Positions 36,765-45,382 of a DNA stretch of 64,000 nt are shown in pieces. The number at the start of each line of letters is the position of its first letter. The stretch's first letter is position 1. The notes below the pieces were generated by a model. The model had not been told where the DNA came from, did not search any database, and saw only the letters and a program-made list of their open reading frames with translations. The stretch is from CBDAUN01 sp965214615. Its GTDB lineage: Bacteria; Pseudomonadota; Gammaproteobacteria; Arenicellales; JAJDZL01. The DNA is taken from contig OZ243952.1 of NCBI GenBank assembly GCA_965214615.1, positions 1,860,001 to 1,924,000 on the forward strand, in the 5' to 3' direction. A program made the position numbers and the translations under genes.

Positions 36765-38048
36765 TCAAAAACTGTATATCAGACTAATGTCGACATAGTC
36801 ATCGCGGCGAATAGGGTGCTGGGTCAAATCTAACGCATCCGATTTGACAAAATGCAACGTTTCCAACTTCAGTGACCATTGGTCGGTAAATCGTCGGCTG
36901 TATTCGAATGATGCTGTGCGCGAATTGTAGTCTTGATCGTCAATCACACTGAATACAAATTCAGAACTGGCAATATCGTTGAGCGCTACCCGAAAGGCAG
37001 CGAATAAGTCATTTTGGAAGGAATGGGTTGCATTCGCGTTGCGGTCATCGTGAATCCATTCTGCGAATACGGTGATATCCGCATTGGAATCGAATACAGA
37101 GTAGGCGGTGTATTCGCCGCCGATCACAAACGCATTGAACTCTTCCTTTTCCTGCGCAAGATTGGAAAAGCCGGTCCTGTTGATTGCTTCAAATTTCAGC
37201 AGATATTCACCAATTGACACTCCGGCGTCAAATCCGTATTGGCGTATCTGTTCGTAATGGGGCACCAAAACGAGGGACTTTTGACGATTCAGACCAGGTC
37301 GCAAGGAAGGTTCCCGGTTCGTGCCGTCAAACACGGTGATGCCAAAGTCGACGGAGCCTGCGCTAAGACTGTAGCGTGCGGCATAGTCCGCATGACTGTC
37401 GCCGTCAGAGTGCTCATAGGTTGCGACTTCGTTGTCGACCGCCAGCGAAGAACGAAGACGGCCGTGCTGCCCGGGGTAAGTGCGCTTTCGATGACCTGGC
37501 AAATAGAACAACTCGGCTACTCCCCAGTCGCCGAGCAAGGTCAGGTGCGCCATCGGCTGGCCCATCTTGATTTTTCCGGAAGGATTATCGACCGCATCAG
37601 TCTGATTGACAACGTCGACCAGGTTTGTCAATTCTGCGACCCCCCAGAACACGCGATCAACCCCGAGGCGAAATTCCCATTCACTATCGGCAAACTCGCC
37701 GAACATAAGGTAGTATGCTTCGCGCACGTCATTTTTTGAACGTTTCGAATCCGCATCATCGTGACGCAAATGAGCTTCTATGTTGAAGCTCCAGCCTCTG
37801 GCATCTTCGATATAGAAGCTTGGTTCGAAAACGTATCCGGTAAATGTGCGAGCCTGTCCAGGATACGCGCCGGAATCGCCAAACGATCTGCTTTCCAGCT
37901 TTAGCTGTCCGGAAAAGGCAGAATAAAACTCATCCTCCTCCTGTGCCTGCACTCCAGCCGACACAAGCAAAGCGATCAATGCGCCGACAAACAGGCAACA
38001 ACTCGTGGCGGTTCGCCAAACCGCCGATGCGTTGAATTCAGATTTCAA
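36765..38048 (-). CDS. Outer-membrane beta-barrel protein
   Basis: 427 residues. A signal peptide (hydrophobic 15-32, cleavage near VQAQEE) precedes many alternating amphipathic strands rich in aromatic residues (SFYIEDARGWSFNIEAHLRH, YLMFGEFADSEWEFRLGVDRVFWG), and the chain ends in Phe (VDISLIYSF), the standard barrel-assembly signal. It resembles alginate-export/DUF1302-like barrels. Genes of this type often accompany an RND exporter and a LolA-like periplasmic protein, both of which lie here, suggesting a role in moving a lipid to or through the outer membrane. It is divergent from the LolA-like gene. Confidence 0.75.
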   Translation of the reverse strand: MKSEFNASAVWRTATSCCLFVGALIALLVSAGVQAQEEDEFYSAFSGQLKLESRSFGDSGAYPGQARTFTGYVFEPSFYIEDARGWSFNIEAHLRHDDADSKRSKNDVREAYYLMFGEFADSEWEFRLGVDRVFWGVAELTNLVDVVNQTDAVDNPSGKIKMGQPMAHLTLLGDWGVAELFYLPGHRKRTYPGQHGRLRSSLAVDNEVATYEHSDGDSHADYAARYSLSAGSVDFGITVFDGTNREPSLRPGLNRQKSLVLVPHYEQIRQYGFDAGVSIGEYLLKFEAINRTGFSNLAQEKEEFNAFVIGGEYTAYSVFDSNADITVFAEWIHDDRNANATHSFQNDLFAAFRVALNDIASSEFVFSVIDDQDYNSRTASFEYSRRFTDQWSLKLETLHFVKSDALDLTQHPIRRDDYVDISLIYSF

Positions 38049-38365
38049 ACTGCGTTTACTAATGCGTCAATTTCTCATGCACGATGCCAATATTGCTGCT
38101 GCAGTGTTGATTTGCAGTCGATGCTCGGCTTCAGGTGAATTTTACAACGAAATGATGCACATTCTGCCAATACTCTTGTGCGCTATCAGGTCTTGCCAGT
38201 GCAGTTACGCCATGTTTGGCGTGTGAGTTCTACCGCGCAAAAAGTACAAAAGTTGCTATGCTTGCATAAATGCGATAGCATATAGGTTTGCAAGTTCGCG
38301 CCTTGCTCCTGTCGTTAATGCTATAGGGCTCGCGAAAATTATTTGAGCAGAACAGGGTTGCCACT
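38049..38365. promoter_or_regulatory. Divergent promoter region of barrel and LolA-like genes
   Basis: 317 bases without a gene. TGCTAT near 38256 and ATAGCA near 38277 form an inverted repeat separated by about 15 bases over an AT-rich spacer that could contain a -10 for the LolA-like gene. No confident hexamer pair is assigned. Confidence 0.3.
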
Positions 38366-39181
38366 ATGAAAGCCTGCTACAAAAGATCGATCCTCTTGGT
38401 GTGCGGCATGTTGCCGACATTCTGTCTCGGGATCGTGACGCATTCACCCGCCTATGCCCTTGATGCAGAAAAAACAGGGTTGCAGATAGCCATCGACGCG
38501 CGCGAACGTCAAAAGGGTTTTGTCAATTTTACCGCGAATCTTGCCATGATCCTGCGCAATAAGCAGGGCAAGGAGAGTGGACGCGAACTTCAAATCAAGG
38601 TTATGGAAGTTCCGGACGATGGCGACCGTACCGTGTTTGCGTTTAGCAACCCGCGCGATGTGAAAGGAACCGGATTTCTGGTTCATGCGCACAAGACTGA
38701 ACCGGATGACCAGTGGCTCTACCTGCCCGCTCTGAAGCGTGTAAAGCGCATCAGCGCTTCCAAGCAGTCCGGTTCATTTATGGGCAGCGAATTCTCGTAC
38801 GAGGATCTTGGCGCAGCGGAAGTGGAAAAATACACGCACAAGCTTTTGCGCAGCGAGCAGTGCGGCGAACTCGAATGCTACGTTCTCGAACGCATTCCTC
38901 TAGGCAAGGATTCAGGCTATTCGCGCCAGCTGGTGTGGATAGACCACGATGAACTTCGCACGGTGCAAGTCCAGTTCTTCGATCGCAGGAACGCACACCT
39001 AAAGACGATGATCCTGGATGACTTCAGGATGTATCTTGGCGATCAGTGGAGGGCCCACAGCGCCAAGATGACGAACCACATTACAGGCAAAAGTACAGAT
39101 CTTAATTGGTCGGATTTCGAATTCAAAACCGATCTGAGCGAAAAAGACTTCACCCAGACCGCTTTGAAGCGTCTGCGCTAG
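38366..39181 (+). CDS. LolA-like periplasmic protein (outer-membrane lipoprotein-sorting family)
   Basis: 271 residues with a signal peptide (about 1-30, cleavage near AYALD). The mature part matches the LolA-like/PF17131 family: FSNPRDVKGTGFLVHAHK, WLYLPALKRVKRISASKQSGSFMGSEFSYEDL (about 110-140), and the later WSDFEFKTDLSEKDFT end. The fold is a half-barrel that shields lipid in the periplasm. In many proteobacteria such genes sit with an RND exporter and a barrel; here both are nearby, although interrupted by the P450 gene and IS110. Confidence 0.85.
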   Translation: MKACYKRSILLVCGMLPTFCLGIVTHSPAYALDAEKTGLQIAIDARERQKGFVNFTANLAMILRNKQGKESGRELQIKVMEVPDDGDRTVFAFSNPRDVKGTGFLVHAHKTEPDDQWLYLPALKRVKRISASKQSGSFMGSEFSYEDLGAAEVEKYTHKLLRSEQCGELECYVLERIPLGKDSGYSRQLVWIDHDELRTVQVQFFDRRNAHLKTMILDDFRMYLGDQWRAHSAKMTNHITGKSTDLNWSDFEFKTDLSEKDFTQTALKRLR

Positions 39182-39266
39182 ATTGTGTTTCCTATGGGCT
39201 GGACGTTGGAGCGTTGAACTAGCTTTTCGCGATTGTGCAGGGGCAGCGCGCCGAATTTGCCTCAAT

Positions 39267-40031
39267 TCATTTGCTGTCTATGTTCACTTCGGACAATCGT
39301 TCGATTGCGTGTTCGTGCAGCAATTTTTCGTAGGCGTTGATTGCAGGAATCGCAATCGACTGCTCCAGCAGACTGCGCACCTCGTCCCGGTACTTGTTTC
39401 GGTTCAGCGCCAGCAGTCCCAGTGCGTAGTTCAAGGCAATCTCCTTTGACCGAGGTTCAAGTTCATATGCGCTACGCAGAAATTGAACGGCATCCTTTCT
39501 GCGAGCCTTGTACAGCACGCGAGCCAGCAAAGGTCCCGCTCTATTGATCAATTCAGCATGCCAGCGACCGAGGCTAACGCGCGCTTGCGCCGATAGCGGA
39601 TCAAGTTCAAGCGCAATTTCAATTCTATCGCGAACCCTTGTCGCTATGTTTTGACTCACCGCATCAAGTTTGCTGATCACTGAGCCGTAATGTCCGACAG
39701 ATCGCGCAAGTTGAAGCTGTGCGGAAGCACTTCCAGGATTCAACTTCACCGCTTGAGCAGCAAAATCAACCGCGCGTTCCAAAATGTCCTTCTTTTCAGC
39801 CTCTGCAGCATTGTAGCGTGCATGAATCGTTAACGATTCAGCGGCAAGGGCGTAGCCCCGAGAACCACCGACAGCTTCTGCAATTGTTGCGGCCTCGGTA
39901 AATTGTCCGTTTGAATATGCATGCAGCGCTGCGCCTAGATCATCGGCGGCCAAAACGCGAGACGCCAGCAAAAAGCCTACCGCGAACGAGCAAATCAGCA
40001 AGATACAAATTGCAGTCGGATGTTTTCGCAT
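39267..40031 (-). CDS. Periplasmic TPR-repeat protein
   Basis: 254 residues from ATG 40031, where a signal peptide begins (MRKHPTAICILLICSF, cleavage near VLAADD); the longer frame to 40163 would bury it. Tetratricopeptide-like helices are visible: AVDFAAQAVKLNPGSASAQLQLAR (about 80-105), RIEIALELDPLSAQARVSLGRWH (about 130-152), and FLRSAYELEPRSKEIALNYALGLLAL (about 175-200). A helical TPR protein (BstC) is part of the sterol-trafficking system of Methylococcus capsulatus; a similar role here is suggested only by the neighbouring cyclase and RND genes. It is divergent from the cyclase fusion. Confidence 0.72.
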   Translation of the reverse strand: MRKHPTAICILLICSFAVGFLLASRVLAADDLGAALHAYSNGQFTEAATIAEAVGGSRGYALAAESLTIHARYNAAEAEKKDILERAVDFAAQAVKLNPGSASAQLQLARSVGHYGSVISKLDAVSQNIATRVRDRIEIALELDPLSAQARVSLGRWHAELINRAGPLLARVLYKARRKDAVQFLRSAYELEPRSKEIALNYALGLLALNRNKYRDEVRSLLEQSIAIPAINAYEKLLHEHAIERLSEVNIDSK

Positions 40032-40378
40032 AGGCTGACACGGCGCAGTGGCTAAGCATAAATCCTGACCAAGCCGGAGTGCTTCATCTGCAATACGACA
40101 GTCGCCGTAGCTCGTCGGTGCTGCCGCACGCTCCTTGTTTCCTAAAATACAGGTCCTCTTCATTCGTCGCTATGCATTTCCAGACTCATTTCATTGTGTT
40201 CATGACATTCGAACGGGTTTCATGAAAAGCACCGACGGGTGCTGTCGCTCTTCGCATGAACTGCAAGGCAATCCACTGTAAACGGTTCAGGCATGGTCCA
40301 ATAAAACATTCGAATCCGAAAAGCCCTCGCCGCGAAAATTGGAATTACATTCGTAATGCGTCATCGCAATTACAAACA

Positions 40379-40406
40379 TTGACAACATCAAATAAATTTA
40401 TATAAT
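40379..40406 (+). promoter_or_regulatory. Consensus sigma-70 promoter of the epoxidase-cyclase gene
   Basis: TTGACA (40379-40384) and TATAAT (40401-40406) are both perfect, with a 16-base AT-rich spacer. Immediately upstream GTAATGCG and CGCAATTAC (about 40353-40373) form an imperfect inverted repeat that could be an operator. The start of transcription near 40413 gives a leader of about 125 bases before ATG 40538. Confidence 0.75.
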
Positions 40407-40537
40407 ATAAGAATTCTTTATGAAGATTTCGAACCTGCCACAGAGCATTCCGAGCCGAAATACGGCAACTGGGTTACCGGTCCGGTCGAGCCTTGGCGAC
40501 TGCGCTATCGCCGGCGGGTCCGACCGGGCATCGTCCG

Positions 40538-43500
40538 ATGAATACTTCCAGCATACGACACTATGACATAGCGATAGTCGGCGCCGGCCCGGTCGGCGTC
40601 GTATGCTCTTTGGCGTATGCGCGAAAAGGCGCCCGGGTGGCGCTGATCGAAGAAAACCCTGAATTCGCCAAGCGCATGGCCGGGGAATGGCTGCATCCGC
40701 CTGCAGTGCGCATCCTGCGCGACGTCGGAGTCAATCTATCCGGACAGCATTCCAGCAGTGTTGGCAAAGGGTTTGTCGTATATCCGGAAGACGGCGCCGA
40801 TCCGATTGTCCTTTCCTATCCGGACAGCAATTACGGACTTTCGTGTTCACATGAATCGATTGTTCATTCCTTGCGCGACATCGCGGAGCAGGAATCGGGA
40901 ATCGACTATCTGGCTCCGGCTCGAGTCTGCTCGATCGAAGTCGGCCAGATTACGTATAAGCGCGACGGCGAATTATGCAATTTGAGCGCTTCGCGAATTG
41001 TCGGTGCCGATGGAAGGGGGTCGATCGTTCGAAGGTCTTTGGGATTGCAAACAAAGCGAATGGCCGTTTCACGAATGGTCGGGATCAAGCTGGGGGGATT
41101 CAAGTCGCCCTTTGCCGATTATGGTTGCGTGTTGTGCGGCGGGCCCGGTCCAGTTCTCATATATCAGATCGGATCCGATTGCATTCGAATCATAGCCGAC
41201 GTCCCGCTTGATGGCTGGGCGTCACGCGATATTGCCGATTACGTTGTCGATTCCTACACCGACGTGCTGCCACCCGATCTTCGCACTGGATTCGTCGACG
41301 CATTGCGCCGCAAAGACTATGAAATCGCTGCAAACGAAATGCGCCCGCGATTGTCCTACGGAAATTCAGATCGAGTTCTTATCGGCGATGCCGCCGGACA
41401 CTATCACCCGATGACTGCGAACGGCATGACCATAGGATTCGGGGACGCCCTTGCCTTGGTGGAATCGGACAATTTCGAACAATTCAAAGCCAGACGGTTT
41501 CGCTCGACCAATGCCACGGACCTTCTTGCGCTAGGACTCTACGAAATTTTTGCCGACTACCGAGCTGAATCGGTAGCGCTGAGACGGGCAATCTACAAAA
41601 GGTGGCGGGACAAATCTTCGTTTCGAAAGAGCACCGTGAGAACCTTGTCGTGTCAAAGCAGTTCGACATTTAACCTCGGCTTCAATTTTTCAGCAATACT
41701 GCTGCAGACGATCAAGTCGGAAGTTAGGAATTGCATTGCCATAAAACGCATGCGTCGCGCACGCGGAGTACTGCATTCTCTGACTGCTCGCCTGTTTTGG
41801 TTTTTACGCGCTGTACGGGGGCAGCGAGTTCTCAGAGGCACCAGTGGCGAGATCGACGAACAGGTTCGCGATGACATGTCGCGCGCATTTCCGATTTCTG
41901 TTCAGGCAAGTTCCGGTGTGATTCGCTTTCCCCGATCAAAGCGAACGAACAGTCCCGACGTTTCTTTGGCATTGCAAAAGTCGATTGATCGACTGGTCGG
42001 CGTCCAGCGTGAAGACGGTGCATGGGAAGGAGAAATGACCTGGTGTCCCATGCTCGCGGCTCAACTCGTACTGATGAGCCACATCACGCAGGATCCGATC
42101 AGCCCCGAGCGCAAGCGGCTTTTGGTGCGCCACTTCGAATGCACGCGTCTGGAACAAGGCGTGTGGGGGATGCACGAGCATAGCGAACCTCATCTTTTTG
42201 TCACTGCGCTGGTTTATGTCGCCGCAAGACTGATCGGCATCGAACGCGGCGACCCGTTGCTGCAACCAGCAACGGATTTTTTCCGTCGAGAAAATGTTCT
42301 CCACATACCAAGCTGGGGCAAGTTCTGGCTGGCGCTACTGAATCTTTACGATTGGCGCGGGGTCAATGCGCCTTTGCCTGAACTTTGGAGTTTGCCGCGC
42401 TGGACGGTGCTGCATCCGTCGAACTGGTACTGCCATACGCGTCTGATCTACATGGCCATGTCGGCGATTTATTCGCGCAGGTATCAAGTTCCTGTTACGC
42501 CGCTAATCGAGTCGATCCGAGAGGAGCTTTTCATCCAGGAATATTCCAGCATCGATTTTTCCAAAGCCAGAACCCAGCTAAGGAGCGCCGATCTTTTTGC
42601 AGCACCAAGCCGGTGGCTCCGGACGGGGTATCGGCTTGCACGACTGTTCGACCGGTTTCACAGCAAGTCGGTTCGCGCACGATTGATCGATGAATTGATG
42701 GGGCGCATCCGCTGGGAGTTGCAGACGACAGATCATACTGGCATTTCTCCGGTCAGCGGCCTTTTAAACATCATTGCCTTATGGCTGACTGATCCGGACG
42801 ATGCCGATTGCGCCCGGGCGAAGGCCCGCCTGGACGGCTGGATTTGGGAAGACCCCCAGCAGGGCACCCGTGTGACAGGTGCGCGAAGCGCGTCATGGGA
42901 TACTGGAATTGCCTTGCAATCGCTGGCCGCAGCGTGCAGTTCGGACGAACAGCCCAGCGCTTTCAGGCGCGGTGCCGCATTTCTTTTGCAGAACCAGATT
43001 GCAGAAAGTTTCGAGGGCTACCGCGAATCATTCAGAAATGACCCGAAAGGCGGGTGGTGCTTTGCCGGCGGCTGGCATGGATGGCCTGTTTCGGATTGCA
43101 CAGCAGAAGCAATGCTTGGGCTCATTGATGCATGCGAACAAGGACTGGATGCCTCGGTGCCCCGAAACGCGATTCGATTCATGCTGAGCACTCAAAACCG
43201 CGATGGCGGATTTGGCAGCTATGAGGCACAACGTTCAATGCTTAGCCTTGAATGGCTGAATCCTGCCGAGATGTTCGGCGAGTCGATGACAGAGCACTCA
43301 TATGTCGAATGCACGGCATCGTGTCTGGCAGCGCTTGCCGCTTGCTCGAATCGGTTCCCCGAAACAGCAGATGAATCGGTGTCGAAAGCCATATTGCGCT
43401 CTGAGACATGGCTGCGACGCAACCAGGGCAGCGACGGATCATGGCGCGGCGTGTGGGGCGTTCAATTTATCTACGGCACCTACTTTGGAATCAGGGGACT

Positions 43501-43942
43501 GATGGCTGCCGGAGCCCGTCCTGGCGACAACGCGATTCGATCCGCATGCCGCTGGCTGATTGATCGGCAATTGGAAGACGGCGGATGGGGCGAGCATTAC
43601 AGCGGATGCATGACCGCGACCTATGTCCCGCACGAGCAAAGCCAGGTCATTCAGACGTCGTGGGCGCTCATTGCGCTAATGACAGCGAACGATCCGAATT
43701 GGGATGCTGTGTTGCGCGGAGTGCATTACTTGCTTGACACTCAGGATGAGACCGGCGCATGGCCTCGTCAAGACATGGTCGGAGTATTTTTCCGAACAGC
43801 CTTACTGGACTATGCGCTGTATCGACAGTATTTTCCCTTGCACGCACTCGGCCTCTACAATCAAAGATGCCGAGCCCGCGTGGAATCGGAGGACTCCGTC
43901 GCATCGGTAGCGCAGGTTCAGAAAAAAACATTGAACCAATAG
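40538..43942 (+). CDS. Squalene-epoxidase-like flavoprotein fused to oxidosqualene cyclase
   Basis: 1134 residues from ATG 40538 (a TTG at 40493 would add 15). Residues about 8-340 are an FAD monooxygenase like squalene epoxidase: the dinucleotide motif IVGAGPVG (13-20), RMAGEWLHPP (46-55, matching the GELLQPGG region), VGADGRGSIVR, and IGDAAGHYHPMTANGMTIG (282-300). Residues about 340-470 are a linker with hydrophobic segments. Residues about 475-1115 are a triterpene cyclase with the catalytic VSDCTAEA (Asp853-Cys854; DCTAE as in lanosterol and cycloartenol synthases, not DXDD of hopene cyclases), PSNWYCHTRLIY, and several QW repeats (QREDGAW, QNRDGGF, QLEDGGW, QDETGAW). It likely oxidises squalene and cyclises the epoxide in one chain at the membrane. 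Confidence 0.88.
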   Translation: MNTSSIRHYDIAIVGAGPVGVVCSLAYARKGARVALIEENPEFAKRMAGEWLHPPAVRILRDVGVNLSGQHSSSVGKGFVVYPEDGADPIVLSYPDSNYGLSCSHESIVHSLRDIAEQESGIDYLAPARVCSIEVGQITYKRDGELCNLSASRIVGADGRGSIVRRSLGLQTKRMAVSRMVGIKLGGFKSPFADYGCVLCGGPGPVLIYQIGSDCIRIIADVPLDGWASRDIADYVVDSYTDVLPPDLRTGFVDALRRKDYEIAANEMRPRLSYGNSDRVLIGDAAGHYHPMTANGMTIGFGDALALVESDNFEQFKARRFRSTNATDLLALGLYEIFADYRAESVALRRAIYKRWRDKSSFRKSTVRTLSCQSSSTFNLGFNFSAILLQTIKSEVRNCIAIKRMRRARGVLHSLTARLFWFLRAVRGQRVLRGTSGEIDEQVRDDMSRAFPISVQASSGVIRFPRSKRTNSPDVSLALQKSIDRLVGVQREDGAWEGEMTWCPMLAAQLVLMSHITQDPISPERKRLLVRHFECTRLEQGVWGMHEHSEPHLFVTALVYVAARLIGIERGDPLLQPATDFFRRENVLHIPSWGKFWLALLNLYDWRGVNAPLPELWSLPRWTVLHPSNWYCHTRLIYMAMSAIYSRRYQVPVTPLIESIREELFIQEYSSIDFSKARTQLRSADLFAAPSRWLRTGYRLARLFDRFHSKSVRARLIDELMGRIRWELQTTDHTGISPVSGLLNIIALWLTDPDDADCARAKARLDGWIWEDPQQGTRVTGARSASWDTGIALQSLAAACSSDEQPSAFRRGAAFLLQNQIAESFEGYRESFRNDPKGGWCFAGGWHGWPVSDCTAEAMLGLIDACEQGLDASVPRNAIRFMLSTQNRDGGFGSYEAQRSMLSLEWLNPAEMFGESMTEHSYVECTASCLAALAACSNRFPETADESVSKAILRSETWLRRNQGSDGSWRGVWGVQFIYGTYFGIRGLMAAGARPGDNAIRSACRWLIDRQLEDGGWGEHYSGCMTATYVPHEQSQVIQTSWALIALMTANDPNWDAVLRGVHYLLDTQDETGAWPRQDMVGVFFRTALLDYALYRQYFPLHALGLYNQRCRARVESEDSVASVAQVQKKTLNQ

Positions 43943-43988
43943 GCGGCGGGAACGACCCGCAAGTTAAGGTTGCCTGGTCTCGGCAGAG

Positions 43989-45041
43989 CTAGTTCAATTG
44001 AAGCATGGCGGTATAGCGCGATTGGGCATCCAGTTGCAGCCAATCGTAGCGGTCGCCGGATTGAACGGCGACGGTGCGCACCGCGCCGTCGCGCACAATG
44101 GTAACACTGACTTCGACGCCTGCCGAACCGGTCGCCCATACTTGGCGTAGAAAACTCGCCATAGTCGAGACCGGGTTGCCGTTGACCGCGACAATGATGT
44201 CATTGGGCAGAATTCCTGCTGCTTCAGCCGGACCTTCAATCGCAACGCGGGTGACGAACAGGTGTCCCCGGTCGACCGCAGTATAGACGCCAAGCCATGG
44301 CCTCGAGTTTCCCGAGACGCGCCCATTGGCCAGCAAGTCGTCGAAAATGGGTTTGATCAGGTTGATCGGAACAAACATGTTGCCTGGAATAGGGTGGGTT
44401 CCCATCATTGCGTCATGAACCAGGAGCGAGCCTACTCCGACCAGTTCGCCATCCCTGTTGATCAGGGCGGCCCCGCCGAATCCGTTATAGGGCGGAGTCG
44501 TGAAAATTGCTTTTTCCAGCAAATATTCCCAATATCCTGGAAATTCCCTGACATCGACCACTTCGACCACTTTCAAGTAGTCAGGTCCGGCGTGCGAGAT
44601 GATCAGCGCTGCGTCGCCTTTGTCGAGCAAGTCGGAATCGCCCAATGAGACGCCTTCGAGTCCCAGAGGTCCTTTTGCCCTGACCAGGCCGAATCCGCTG
44701 TCATAATCGTATGCGACCAGTGTCGCAGGGACATAGTCCCCGCTGCTGTCGGTCACCTCGACATCGGACGACTCCATGACGAGGTAGCCGATCGTTAAAA
44801 CCAGGCCCTCGTCGTCAATGACAATGCCGCTGCCGATTCGTTCGGTGCCGAGCGAAAAAGCGGTTCTTGCTGTCTCCGGGACCAAGGCGCGAAGCCCGAC
44901 GACGGCATTCAGGGTGGCTTCGACCTGATTGTCCTGCACTTGCGAGGCGCAGCTAACCTTGACGGTTGTCAATAGCGCGAGTCCGACCACAGTGCTGAAC
45001 GCAATTCGAGATAGCGCAGTAGGTAACATCGATCGGTTCAT
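43989..45041 (-). CDS. HtrA-like periplasmic protein with lost catalytic triad (pseudoprotease) plus PDZ
   Basis: 350 residues from ATG 45041 (GAGGAC upstream). A signal peptide with a possible lipobox-like VSC at Cys31 is followed by a trypsin-like S1C fold (about 38-240) and a PDZ domain (about 248-325, PWLGVYTAVDRGHLFVTRV and ILPNDIIVAVNGNPV). Where active enzymes have TNxHV there is TIGYLV (83-88), and where they have GNSGGP there is NGFGGAAL (186-193), so histidine and serine are both gone. It is probably a peptide-binding or scaffolding protein. It is divergent from a thioredoxin-fold gene and near the sox operon, so a role in folding or sulfur relay is possible. Confidence 0.8.
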   Translation of the reverse strand: MNRSMLPTALSRIAFSTVVGLALLTTVKVSCASQVQDNQVEATLNAVVGLRALVPETARTAFSLGTERIGSGIVIDDEGLVLTIGYLVMESSDVEVTDSSGDYVPATLVAYDYDSGFGLVRAKGPLGLEGVSLGDSDLLDKGDAALIISHAGPDYLKVVEVVDVREFPGYWEYLLEKAIFTTPPYNGFGGAALINRDGELVGVGSLLVHDAMMGTHPIPGNMFVPINLIKPIFDDLLANGRVSGNSRPWLGVYTAVDRGHLFVTRVAIEGPAEAAGILPNDIIVAVNGNPVSTMASFLRQVWATGSAGVEVSVTIVRDGAVRTVAVQSGDRYDWLQLDAQSRYTAMLQLN

Positions 45042-45382
45042 TTCGTCCTCCACAGCAGGTTTGCACGAATCTTGCAGTCGACTGCTATTTGAATCAATTG
45101 TACCCAATTGATTCAAAGTAGCAACATGACGAAGCCTGTAAAAAATACCGGTATGGAAACGGCACAAGATTCGGTGCGATTCTGCGAGGTCACACATAAG
45201 GGGAATAGCCGACTATGACTTGATTCGCTGCTGCGCGTGAGCGGCAGATCAATTCGCCGCGAATTACATCTCCGGTCGCCAGGCGGTGCCGAAATGCAAA
45301 TGACTATGCGCAAAAGACACCTTGGCATTAAAATCTAGATCAAACGGCGTGTTTCCATTTGAATCAGGCATGCAGCGTACCG
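45042..45382. other. Divergent intergenic region
   Basis: 341 bases between the pseudoprotease (minus) and the double-thioredoxin gene (plus). No coding frame of merit. A TTGACTC-like string is absent; I assign no promoter, though both genes must start from here. Confidence 0.35.

Noticed and set aside
41990..43942. Squalene-hopene cyclase rather than oxidosqualene cyclase
   Set aside because: The catalytic motif is VSDCTAEA, not the DXDD motif of hopene cyclases, and an epoxidase is fused to it.
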